DNA of 32,183 nt, from positions 1 to 32,183 of the forward strand of contig NZ_CDRZ01000240.1 in NCBI RefSeq assembly GCF_000946815.1. Reading direction: 5' to 3'. This document shows, in pieces, positions 1 to 8,070 of this stretch (the stretch's first letter is position 1; each line of letters starts with the position of its first letter). Below the pieces are notes generated by a model that searched no databases, was not told the DNA's origin, and saw only the letters and a program-made list of their open reading frames with translations. Both the position numbers and the translations under genes were made by a program. The DNA comes from Syntrophaceticus schinkii (GTDB lineage Bacteria; Bacillota; DSM-12270; Thermacetogeniales; Thermacetogeniaceae).

Positions 1-120
1 GTGGTTAGTGGTTAGTGGTTAGTGGTTAGTGGTTAGTGGTTAGTGGTTAGTGGTTAGTGGTTAGTGGTTAGTGGTTAGTGGTTAGTGGTTAGTGGTTAGT
101 GGTTAGTGGTTAGTGGTTAG
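1..120. repeat. 7-bp tandem repeat, about 17 copies
   Basis: The unit GTGGTTA is repeated head to tail about 17 times without a visible variant, and runs off the left edge, so the true array may be longer. No reading frame or gene is associated with it. A perfect short-period array like this is prone to copy-number change by slippage. The following stretch to about 411 holds one GGGGACGGTTCC-type palindrome (136-170) and AT-rich sequence in which I see no gene. Confidence 0.95.
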
Positions 121-135
121 CGACTCTTGATCAAA

Positions 136-170
136 AAGAGATCGCGGGAACCGTCCCTGCGATCTTTCTC
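136..170. repeat. REP-like palindrome, copy 1
   Basis: Arms GATCGC (140-145) and GCGATC (159-164) flank the core GGGAACCGTCCC (146-157), which is the reverse-complement orientation of GGGGACGGTTCC. Member of the window-wide family described in the findings. Confidence 0.75.
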
Positions 171-411
171 TGCAAACTATGGAAATATTGCTGCGAACCT
201 CATCTGTTGAATCATCTGCTAGTGCGTCTAGAGTGCGTTTAGTAGAAATATTTTAGTAAAAATAACGGTAGTAGTTATCCTTGTGAAATTTATTACTAAA
301 GTAATTATACATGGACAGTGAGTGCCTGTCAAGCAATATTTCGATCATTTTCAACATTTTGCAACTAATAAGTTTACACGATAGCCATGGCAAATAGCTG
401 CACAGTTCTTG

Positions 412-789
412 TTATATTCCTTTTTTCTTGAGATCCTCAATCACCTTTTGAATAAAACCGGCGGTTTTACGATCCCGTATACTGTAAAACACTCTTTTCC
501 CCTCTTTGCGATACTTGGCCAGGCCGATATTCCTCAAAACACGCAAGTGGTGAGAAGCCGCCTGAACAGTAGACCCCAAGATATTGGCTACATCACAAAC
601 ACACAGCTCATCCTGGGAAAGGGCGTGAATAACCTTCAGCCTGGTATCATCAGCCAGGGCTTTAAAAAATGTGGAAAGACCCTCAGTAACCGCAACCTCT
701 TTCTTCAGTCTCTCCACTTTTTCCTCATCATAAGTAAAAACTTCACATATTTCCGGTTCGCTATTTATGTCTTCATTTTCTTCGCTCAC
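412..789 (-). CDS. ArsR/SmtB-family metal-responsive repressor, CadC-like
   Basis: A 125-residue winged-helix repressor. The GTG start at 789 has a good GAGGTGG ribosome binding site 5 bases upstream. The N-terminal EICEVFTYDEEKV stretch and the helix motif ELCVCD (Cys63, Cys65) match the CadC/ArsR subgroup, which binds Cd, Pb, Zn or As through these cysteines and then leaves DNA. In CadC two N-terminal cysteines contribute to the site. Here only Cys15 is present and the second position is Thr19. The C-terminal helix lacks the His residues of the CadC zinc site. No efflux ATPase or arsenite pump adjoins it, so its target is unknown. The gene lies just downstream of the decayed radical SAM gene, with its start overlapping that remnant's last codons. 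Family assignment is firm; the metal is inference. Confidence 0.9.
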   Translation of the reverse strand: MSEENEDINSEPEICEVFTYDEEKVERLKKEVAVTEGLSTFFKALADDTRLKVIHALSQDELCVCDVANILGSTVQAASHHLRVLRNIGLAKYRKEGKRVFYSIRDRKTAGFIQKVIEDLKKKGI

Positions 790-1631
790 AGAACCACCTC
801 ACAGTTACAAATTGAGAACAAAAACAGCCCGGGCGTTACAAAAAAGCTTGCTATAGTTGCCTGGACTGTAACAGCGTTATCAAGTATGATACAACATCTA
901 GGACTATCTTGACGAGAATTCCAAATAGGATCCGCAACTTCTTTCCAGGCAGCAGCACGCTGATCGAGAAAGCTGGCAATTTCCCCGCTCGGCACTGTTT
1001 CCGCACCCTCATGAGTGGGGTATGCACCGGTTTCCTGAACAATCTGCCGCAGGGCATCCGGCTTATCTATGATCGGGCAGGGGCAGAGCATATTATCGGT
1101 AAATGGCTGCCCTTTCTGGTACGCAGTAAAAAGTGGATTCTTGAGGACATCTTTTAAGCTCTTATCCCTGATATTGTCGACAGCAAAGTGTACAAAGGCA
1201 CATGGTTCTACATCGCCACGGGCATTAATATGGAAGAAACACTTGCCCCCAGCAATACAGCCCTCTGTATAAGATCCATCATTCCAAAAGTCAATAATAG
1301 GCAGGGGCTTATTGAGCCGCAGGTAAGCGCTCCTCTCAGCCAAGTAAGCCCGCTGTTCCGGTAGAAGCATCAGATCCGTGTCCGGTAGACGCACGATGGG
1401 AACATAATGGAAGGCCCACATATATTTTACCCCTTGTTCGATGAGAAAGTCAATGAACTCGTCGCTGGTAAGCTGCTCCACATTGTTCCTGGTAACTGTC
1501 GCTGATGTCCCAAAAAAGAGTCCCCGTTCCCGCAGGCGGCTCATGGCAGCATGATCCTTTGAAAGGTACCTTTGCCGCGGCGGGTATCGGTCTCTTCTTC
1601 CCACCCCTCCAGACTGATGGCATTCGCTCAG
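786..1631 (-). pseudogene. Decayed radical SAM/SPASM protein, C-terminal half only
   Basis: The reading frame resembles the C-terminal half of SPASM-type radical SAM proteins. It has a GCIAGGKCFFHINARGD stretch followed by EPCAFVHF and LCPCPIID, which carry the auxiliary-cluster cysteines, then a typical AAWKEVADPIW tail. The N-terminal CxxxCxxC radical SAM motif is missing. Upstream of about 1550 the homologous frame continues as ISLEGWEEETDTRRGKG in another phase, so one base was lost around 1548-1553 (the ATGGCTGCC expected there reads ATGCTGCC). Beyond about 1631 that frame meets a TGA, and a REP-like palindrome follows at 1650-1674. The last ~40 residues look unrelated and run into the ArsR start. 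I call this a 5'-truncated, frameshifted pseudogene. Confidence 0.75.
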
Positions 1632-1649
1632 GGATCAATAATGATAATG

Positions 1650-1674
1650 GATCAGGAAAACCGTCCCCCTGATC
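1650..1674. repeat. REP-like palindrome, copy 2
   Basis: Arms GATCAGG (1650-1656) and CCTGATC (1668-1674) enclose an AAAACCGTCCC core. It lies about 20 bases beyond the point where the radical SAM homology ends. Confidence 0.75.
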
Positions 1675-1753
1675 TATCCTTGGATGCATATGGTAATAAC
1701 CGGTAGAATACAATTTGAATGTAAATGAAATAGACGATTTGGGTATTGACAAT

Positions 1754-1768
1754 TGAGAATGATTATCA
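1754..1768. promoter_or_regulatory. Fur-box-like site, distal
   Basis: TGAGAATGATTATCA matches the 7-1-7 Fur consensus TGATAATNATTATCA at 14 of 15 positions. It lies about 240 bases upstream of the likely feoB start, and could also control something reading left. Confidence 0.6.
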
Positions 1769-1921
1769 TAAATTAATAGTGACAGCAATTAGATATAATA
1801 TAGCAGGCAGTTATGAGAACACACCTTCCATCATCTTAAACGTAGTTTCTACAAACAAAGTACCTATAGCAGCTTTATCGTGTCTGCATGTTTTTACGTA
1901 GGTAATATTATGTTCAGCTAA

Positions 1922-1936
1922 TGATAATGATTATCG
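1922..1936. promoter_or_regulatory. Fur-box-like site upstream of feoB
   Basis: TGATAATGATTATCG matches the 7-1-7 Fur consensus at 14 of 15 positions and is followed by a further TCATTATTATC half-site, suggesting overlapping dimers. It is about 60 bases upstream of the feoB ribosome binding site, a usual place for iron-dependent repression of ferrous iron uptake. Confidence 0.75.
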
Positions 1937-1994
1937 TTTTCATTATTATCCTAACACTGGAATCGGGCATTTTTTAATTACTGGAGGATAACCA

Positions 1995-4037
1995 ATGGGG
2001 AAAAACCAAAAGAAAAAAAAAGACATTTGTTAAGTTTCTAAATAACCGTAAAACCGTTAAAGATGAACCAAAACCATCACAACCAGCTAAACAGCGGATG
2101 AAGCTTGTGCTGGTGGGCACCCCCAATGTAGGAAAAAGTGTCATCTTCAATCTTTTAACAGGAAGCTATGTCACCGTATCCAATTACCCGGGAACCACTG
2201 TAGAGGTCACCCGCGGCACAGCCAAATATAATCAGCAAATCTATGAGGTAATAGATACCCCTGGAATGTACTCACTTCTTCCCATTACTGAAGAGGAACG
2301 GGTGACGAGAACTCTTCTGCTGCAGGAAAAACCGGATGTGGTGGTACATGTGGTAGACGCAAAGAACCTTGAACGAATGCTCCCCCTTACCCTGCAGCTG
2401 CTGGAGGCCGGTTTGCCCGTAATACTTGCAGTCAACATGATGGATGAGGCGGATGCAATCGGCCGCCAGATCGACCTGGACAAGCTATCCGAGATTTTAG
2501 GGATCCCTGTAGTAGGAACTGCAGCAGCGTTAAACCGCGGTATTGAGCAGTTAAAGAGAGCGGTGATCGAGTATGTCAGAAAGCGGGTCGCCTGATCTGG
2601 GCTTCGCCTTCCAATATGATGAAACCATTGAAAACGCCCTGAGCGGCATAGAAAAACTCCTTAGAGCAAGGTACACATTCTCCAAGCGCATGATTGCCTT
2701 GCTCTTGCTCCAGGAGGATGAAGAGATCACAAAGATGGCCAAACTGCGGGAGGCTAACTTTCCACGCATCTTTGCCATCATTCAAAATACCCGGTCTAAA
2801 TACAAGGATCCACTGCGTTATGTGGTTACACTGCAGTGCCATCAACAGGCACAGGATGTCCTTTCCGCTGTCATGACTGACCGCAAACAAAAAACACATC
2901 TCCAATCAGTGCTCGACCGCATCACTATCCAACCCCTGACCGGTATCCCCATCCTGTTGATCGTTCTCTATTTTGGTTTATACAAGTTTGTGGGAGAATT
3001 CGGTGCGGGGACACTGGTAGATCTCATCGAAGGTAAGCTCTTTGAAGCGCACATCAACCCCTGGGTCAACCAGGTTGTAGAAAATCTGATTCCCTGGCAC
3101 TCCCTGCAGACACTGCTTGCTTTCGACTACGGCGTCATTACTTTAGGACTGCGCTATGCTGTAGCCATCATCCTACCCATTGTGGGCACCTTTTTTTTGG
3201 CTTTCTCTCTTCTGGAGGATTCGGGTTATCTCCCGCGGCTCGCCCTTTTGGTGGACCGGGTCTTTAAAAAGATCGGCCTCAACGGGAGGGCGGTGATCCC
3301 CATGACACTCGGATTCGGGTGTGATACGATGGCCACCCTGGTCAGCAGAACACTGGAAACCAACAGGGAACGGGTAATTGCTACCCTGCTCCTGGCTCTG
3401 GCCATCCCTTGTTCTGCACAGCTGGGAGTAATTTTGGGCCTCCTCTCCGCGAAACCCTTTGCTCTGGCTGTTTGGGCAGGGTTTGTAATTCTGGTCTTCC
3501 TTCTGGTGGGTTACCTGGCAGCAAAGATATTGCCTGGGGAAAGGCCTGCTTTTTACATGGAACTTCCCCCCTTGAGACTGCCCAGGATCGTCAATATTTT
3601 AGAAAAAACCCTGTCTCGCATGCAGTGGTACTTCCTGGAGATCATCCCCTTCTTCATCCTGGCCAGCGTCCTCATCTGGGCAGGAAAAATAACAGGAATC
3701 TTTGATGCCTTTATTCAGGTATCCACCCCCCTGATGGCGGCCCTGGGGCTCCCCCCTCAGGCTGCTGAGGTTTTTCTGTTTCGGCTTTTTTCGCCGCGAC
3801 TACGGGGCAGCGGGACTTTATGATTTACAAAAATTTGGAGCATTGTCCGGGGTGCAGATAGTAGTAGCTGCAGTAACCTTAACCCTTTTTGTGCCCTGCA
3901 TCGCCCAGTTCGCCATCATGATCAAGGAAAGAGGTTGGAAAACCGCACTGGCTATTGCCGGCTTTATTTTTCCCTTCGCCTTTTTGTGCGGCATTGTTCT
4001 CAATTTTATTCTCACACTGCTGGGGGCAACACTTTAG
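1995..4037 (+). pseudogene. feoB: FeoB ferrous iron transporter, interrupted by three single-base insertions
   Basis: FeoB imports Fe2+ through an inner-membrane core controlled by an N-terminal G-protein domain. The G motifs are intact: GTPNVGKS, PGTT, DTPG and NMMD. The membrane core follows, including GFGCDTMATLVSRTLE. The best start is ATG 1995, with GGAGG at 1983-1987, but that frame ends after 12 codons. Dropping one A from the A9 run (2013-2021) joins it to the G domain. A second extra base near 2579-2582 separates the G domain (to 2595) from the membrane part (2573-3823). A third near 3782 shifts the C-terminal GFFRRDYGAAGLY segment into the frame ending at 4037. Removing three bases gives a normal 679-residue FeoB. 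It could be a true pseudogene, a slippage-dependent gene or a sequence with errors. The Fur-like sites upstream fit iron regulation. Confidence 0.85.
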
Positions 4038-4136
4038 CGTGCAACGGGGACGGTTCCCGGCGCATTTCTGCGTCCAAAGGGAAGATGCAACGGGGACGGT
4101 TCCTGGCGGGGATGCGACGGGGACGGTTCCTGGTGC
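4038..4136. repeat. Three REP-like palindromes in a row (copies 3-5)
   Basis: GGGGACGGTTCC cores occur at 4046-4057, 4092-4103 and 4119-4130, each flanked by short TGC/GCA-type arms; the last has TGCGAC and GGTGCA. All three have the same orientation. The cluster begins directly after the feoB stop. The rest of the gap to 4291 contains AT-rich sequence with no gene that I can support. Confidence 0.75.
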
Positions 4137-4291
4137 ACGCGCATAGTTTCTTAGACTTCCGACTTCCGATATCAGGCTTAGGTTGGTGGTTGTAACCCAC
4201 GCCTTGACCGAAGAGATTGCTTTTACTGGTTTGTGTAAGGAATATGGAATTAACAGAAAAGCAGGTTACAAGTGAAAACAAAGGTTTCTTG

Positions 4292-4325
4292 GAGGTGACA
4301 GGAGAATCGTCCCCTTGTCACCCTC
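4292..4325. repeat. REP-like palindrome in the feoA-like leader (copy 6)
   Basis: Arms GAGGTGACA and TGTCACCCTC (one extra C) enclose an AGAATCGTCCCC core. The hairpin ends a few bases before the ribosome binding site of the FeoA-domain gene, so it would be part of that mRNA leader if transcription starts upstream. Confidence 0.7.
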
Positions 4326-4341
4326 GAAAGGGTGAGTGAAA

Positions 4342-4791
4342 ATGAAATGCAGTTTTTGTGGATATGAATTTAACGAAACTACAGCTCACGGGTGCGGACC
4401 CTGCCCACTAAGTACTACCTGTGGCAAAGTGAAGTGCCCCCATTGTGGCTTTGAAATGCCCAGAGAAAATCTGATCTTTGGGTGGTTCAGGCGCCGCAGA
4501 CACAGAGCCGGTAAAGGTGAAAAGGGAGGCAAAAGAAACGGTGCGGGAAAGGGACAGCAATTCCAGGGAGGGAGAACTCTTTCACAGCTGAGCAATGGGG
4601 ATGAGGCTGTTGTTTCTCAGATCGACACCAGCGACCGGGGAACACTGAACAAGATCATGGCTCTGGGGATTCTTCCAGGGATGAGGGTGACCATGATTCA
4701 AAGGTATCCTACATTTGTCTTCCAGGTAGGAAACACCCGTGTCACCGCAGACGAAAATCTCGTCAACAAGATCTTGATAAATAGAGGATAG
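4342..4791 (+). CDS. FeoA-domain protein with cysteine-rich N-terminal domain
   Basis: About 149 residues. The first 40 contain seven cysteines in CxxC pairs (CSFC, CGPC, then CGKVKCPHC), which suggests a zinc-ribbon or other metal site. A basic, Gly/Lys-rich linker follows. The C-terminal ~75 residues form a FeoA-like SH3 fold (LSNGDEAVVSQI, then LNKIMALGILPGMRVTM and the closing ADENLVNKILI). FeoA-type proteins act with FeoB in ferrous iron uptake, and the gene lies 300 bases downstream of feoB on the same strand. ATG 4342 is preferred over GTG 4336, because AAAGGG at 4327-4332 is 9 bases from the ATG and only 3 from the GTG. The domain assignment is firm. A partner or sensor role for the cysteine domain is inference. 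Confidence 0.85.
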   Translation: MKCSFCGYEFNETTAHGCGPCPLSTTCGKVKCPHCGFEMPRENLIFGWFRRRRHRAGKGEKGGKRNGAGKGQQFQGGRTLSQLSNGDEAVVSQIDTSDRGTLNKIMALGILPGMRVTMIQRYPTFVFQVGNTRVTADENLVNKILINRG

Positions 4792-4835
4792 ACGCTCATA
4801 CCGCCTTAGCGGCACCAGCAGATAATGAAAACAGA

Positions 4836-5756
4836 CTATCCTGCTAAGCCAACCAGCAACATCGAGGCCAGCATATAAATGGATGCGGCTTTAAACAGCA
4901 AGAAGTTTCGTTTTGGTGTCGGAAAGGCGGAGCAGAGGACTGCTAGAACAATGAGCACAACTACAGAGAGAATTGAGGCCAACAGATAGGGGCCACGCAC
5001 ACCATTTAAAAGAACAGCCAACATCATAGCCAACCCTGTCAAAATAGTTGACATCGCTAAAACCAGCCGTGTTCTTTCTTCCCCATAAAGAGCGGGAAAA
5101 GTGGGCACCTTGGCGAGATTGTAGTCTTTGGCATACCTCATGGCAAAGGTCAGGATATGGATGGGAATCCACAACAGAACAGCCAGGGCTAAAAGAACCC
5201 CAACAATATCAATACTGCCTGTCCCTAGAACACGCCCTGCCAGAACAGGCATCCCCCCGGAGACACCCCCCGGTATCACTGAAAAAGCTGTTTTTCTTTT
5301 CAACCACATGGTGTATACCACAGCGTGGAAGAACAAACCCGCAGCAACAACCACACCGAATAAAGGCCCTAAAGTAAATGCCCAAACAACACCGAGCAAT
5401 GAGATCAAAGAACCGAAAGCCAGGGCTTCCCGCGGGCGCAAAACACCGGCAGGCAGCGGGCGCTTGACCGTCCTGGGCATCCTGGCATCTATGTCGCGAT
5501 CCATATACATGTTGAGTACAGTGCTGCCGCTGATAGCCAGGTAAAGACTGCCCAGCAGAGACAGCATTGTTACCCAGTCTGTCACTGGATGCCCCGCGGA
5601 GGCAAAACCTGCCCATCCGGTGATCAGCAAGAGAAATGTCTGCTTGCTCTTTGTCAACTCCCAGTAAGCCTGCAGTTTAATGCGTATTCTCTCACTCAAC
5701 TTTTCGAATTTAACTGCCTGTTGGTAGCCATCCACAGGCCTCTCTTCCGGCTTCAT
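4836..5756 (-). CDS. ctaB: Protoheme IX farnesyltransferase (heme O synthase)
   Basis: A 306-residue UbiA-family membrane prenyltransferase that adds a farnesyl group to heme b to make heme O. The first Asp-rich site is NMYMDRDID (Asn82, Asp86, Asp90) and the second is the DYNLAKVP region at about 211-218; the KRPLPAG segment (98-104) is typical of CtaB/CyoE. Multiple hydrophobic segments fit the usual nine-helix fold, and the length is normal. No oxidase or heme A synthase gene adjoins it. Its presence implies that this otherwise anaerobe-looking genome makes, or once made, a heme O/A enzyme. The gene converges on the FeoA-domain gene, with 44 bases between their stops. Confidence 0.9.
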   Translation of the reverse strand: MKPEERPVDGYQQAVKFEKLSERIRIKLQAYWELTKSKQTFLLLITGWAGFASAGHPVTDWVTMLSLLGSLYLAISGSTVLNMYMDRDIDARMPRTVKRPLPAGVLRPREALAFGSLISLLGVVWAFTLGPLFGVVVAAGLFFHAVVYTMWLKRKTAFSVIPGGVSGGMPVLAGRVLGTGSIDIVGVLLALAVLLWIPIHILTFAMRYAKDYNLAKVPTFPALYGEERTRLVLAMSTILTGLAMMLAVLLNGVRGPYLLASILSVVVLIVLAVLCSAFPTPKRNFLLFKAASIYMLASMLLVGLAG

Positions 5757-5888
5757 GCCTTCACCATCCCCCTCTTTGTTTACTGGTGTCTTGTGAAGCC
5801 TTCTTCGACATCAGGCATCAAATATCCTACCATGCTCTGCTTCGTTATTTTTCTTTTACATCATTGATGTTATAAGAGGAGTGAATTA

Positions 5889-7061
5889 TCACGCGGACTG
5901 AAACGTGCCTTCAGCGGTCATTCCCTGCCTGGGACGAATAAGATATTTTAAAATGTCACCCTCCAAAACAAGCAGATAAGCCGGCCTGCCGGGGGAGATG
6001 ACACCTAAACTATCTTGCATACCGATGATGTATGCACCATTTCTTGTAGCAGCCATTAGGGTTTCTTCTGCTGTCAATCCCGCTTCCTGGTAAAGCTGTA
6101 GTTCCCTCAAATAACCTGTTCCATGCTGTACACCTACAGCTCCGGCATCAGTTCCTACCCCCAGAATCACTCCCAGCTTTTGGGCGAGCCTGATCATCTG
6201 AAGCTGGCGCCGGTAAGTGTGCTCAATAACTGCTGTCTCAGCTGTGAGACTGCCATCCAGCCCCTGGTTCTGCACTGCAACCGGAACAACAGTAGGAACC
6301 CAGGCAATCCGTTGGTCAGCCATCGCCTTCAAGGAATCTACACTGATAAAGTAGCCGTGCTCAATGGAGTGCACCCCCGCCTTTATGCATATCTGGACAG
6401 CCTCATCTGAACTGGCATGAGCCATTACTTTGAGACCATGATCAGCGGCTATCCTTACAATCTGCTCAAGCTCCTTTAAGGTAAACTGCACCCCACCAAC
6501 CTTGCTGTATTCTTTAAAACTGACGATACCGGAAACAAGCACCTTAACCTGGTTGATGTTCTCTTTTAAAAGCCCTTTCATAACCTTAGCAAGTTCCCCG
6601 GGGGCAGCCCCGGTACCTAAAAATGAACCATATCCGCCATTTTTACGCAGGGCTTTTCCCGAAGCCATTACCACAGGCCCCTTTAACTCAACATTATTAA
6701 CCATGTTACGGCAAGCAATCCCGATACCCCCCCGATCCCCACCATCCCGAACAGCAACAATGCCATGGGCAAGGTCGGAAACGAGCCTTTCCTGTAGAAC
6801 TTCAGTAACATGAAGTTCCTCATGGTATTGTGGTTGGCCATTCAAACCATCAAAAGCCAGATGAACATGACAGTCGATCAACCCTGGGATTACTGTAAGG
6901 TTATCGGTAGTAATAACCCGACAATTTTTTCTCCTACCCGCTAATATCTTTTTATGGTTCACTGTTTGCTTTTCAATAAGCTGAACCTTACTATCCCAGA
7001 TACGTATTCTTACATTTTTTTTTGACATGCAGGTTGGCACCTGTGAAAAGTTTTCCTGCAT
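5889..7061 (-). CDS. Metal-dependent amidohydrolase, imidazolonepropionase-like
   Basis: A 390-residue TIM-barrel amidohydrolase. Metal ligands are visible in order: HxH in DCHVHLAF (His65, His67), a lysine likely to be carbamylated in VKVLVSG (Lys173), His215 in MAHASS, His235 in SIEHGYF and Asp305 in GVGTDAG. This pattern belongs to the prolidase/imidazolonepropionase-related branch acting on cyclic amides or dipeptides. The substrate cannot be told from sequence. ATG 7061 has no clear ribosome binding site. The internal ATG at 7028, preceded by AGGTG about 9 bases upstream and starting MSKKNVRIR, is a reasonable alternative. It lies between ctaB and the CooC-like gene on the same strand, but with gaps that do not require one operon. 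Confidence 0.85.
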   Translation of the reverse strand: MQENFSQVPTCMSKKNVRIRIWDSKVQLIEKQTVNHKKILAGRRKNCRVITTDNLTVIPGLIDCHVHLAFDGLNGQPQYHEELHVTEVLQERLVSDLAHGIVAVRDGGDRGGIGIACRNMVNNVELKGPVVMASGKALRKNGGYGSFLGTGAAPGELAKVMKGLLKENINQVKVLVSGIVSFKEYSKVGGVQFTLKELEQIVRIAADHGLKVMAHASSDEAVQICIKAGVHSIEHGYFISVDSLKAMADQRIAWVPTVVPVAVQNQGLDGSLTAETAVIEHTYRRQLQMIRLAQKLGVILGVGTDAGAVGVQHGTGYLRELQLYQEAGLTAEETLMAATRNGAYIIGMQDSLGVISPGRPAYLLVLEGDILKYLIRPRQGMTAEGTFQSA

Positions 7062-7131
7062 TTATAATCAGATAATCTTGGGGAGACAGCTCTATTAGCT
7101 GCAACCAACAGCACTCCAATCCCTACGGCAA

Positions 7132-7878
7132 TTAAACAAAAATTTTGTCACATATCTCCCTGACAGCCTTAACCGCTGGACTGTCCTCAGGAAGGTCGAG
7201 CAGAGGCTTCCCGTAAAGGTCATATTCGGTCAGCTGAGTATCATAAGGAATAATGCCCAGCAGCTCCAAGCCTGTGGCCTCTATCTCCTTCTGGAGAAGT
7301 GCAGTGTCATTGATCTTGGTGATGATCAGGTATGCCTCTCCAATATCGAAAGCCAGGCTTTTGGCCAGTTCATAGATCCTGCCGGCTGCGCGCACCCCTT
7401 TTACTGAGCCATCAGAGATAACCAGCATGGTGTCCACATCCTGGATCGTCCCTCTGCTGATATGCTCCAACCCAGCCTCATTATCAATAACCATGTAATC
7501 ATAGTCATTCTCTAACTGTATAATGCAGTTCTTCAAAACAGCATTGGGAAAACAGTAGCAGCCTGCCTGCCGGGATGGACCCATCACCAGCAGGTCATAA
7601 CCATCAGATCTGATCAGGGCTTCCTCAGTGAACTTGGTTTTGATGTAACCTTCCCTGTCTGAATCATCAGCACTTTTTTGTTCTTTGACGGTTTCTACAA
7701 TATCGGAGAGGGTGCATGTTAATTCCATACCTAAGGCCTCATGCAATGTAGCATTGGGATCTGCATCTACAGCCAGAACCCTCCCCTTATTACCTGCAAC
7801 CAGGTTCTTGATGATCAGAGAAGCAACTGTGGTCTTGCCTGTTCCTCCTTTACCGGCAAGAGCGATATGTTTTGCCAT
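7132..7878 (-). CDS. CooC-like nickel-insertion ATPase for CO dehydrogenase
   Basis: A 248-residue MinD/SIMIBI-class ATPase. The deviant Walker A motif GKGGTGKTT is at residues 9-17. The nickel-binding CxC signature of CooC/AcsF (Cys107, Cys109 in GCYCFPN) and the VIDNEAGLEHISRG Walker B/switch region are all present. These proteins load nickel into the C-cluster of CO dehydrogenase or the A-cluster of acetyl-CoA synthase. The ATG at 7878 is chosen because AAAGGAG lies 8 bases upstream and the protein then begins MAKHIALAGKGG; the longer open frame upstream to 8094 is non-coding. No CO dehydrogenase gene is in the window. The leader carries a perfect hairpin at 7916-7936. Confidence 0.88.
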   Translation of the reverse strand: MAKHIALAGKGGTGKTTVASLIIKNLVAGNKGRVLAVDADPNATLHEALGMELTCTLSDIVETVKEQKSADDSDREGYIKTKFTEEALIRSDGYDLLVMGPSRQAGCYCFPNAVLKNCIIQLENDYDYMVIDNEAGLEHISRGTIQDVDTMLVISDGSVKGVRAAGRIYELAKSLAFDIGEAYLIITKINDTALLQKEIEATGLELLGIIPYDTQLTEYDLYGKPLLDLPEDSPAVKAVREICDKIFV

Positions 7879-7915
7879 TTTTTTTACTCCTTTCTTTTTT
7901 AATCCCCCACTTAGC

Positions 7916-7936
7916 CCGGGAGTCAACCACTCCCGG
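7916..7936 (-). promoter_or_regulatory. Leader hairpin upstream of the CooC-like gene
   Basis: A perfect 8-bp stem CCGGGAGT/ACTCCCGG with a 5-base loop, about 40 bases before the start codon. It lacks a T tract on either strand, so it is not an obvious terminator. It may be an operator or an mRNA-stabilising hairpin. Confidence 0.45.
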
Positions 7937-8070
7937 TCATAGATATGCTTTCTTTTTATCTTATCATTTATTTCGACATTTTGGGAGGACAGGAAAGCAG
8001 AGCAGGAAAAACAACTACGGCTGGCGTATACTGGAAAGCGAGCAGTTAAATGAACAAAGGATGGAATAGC

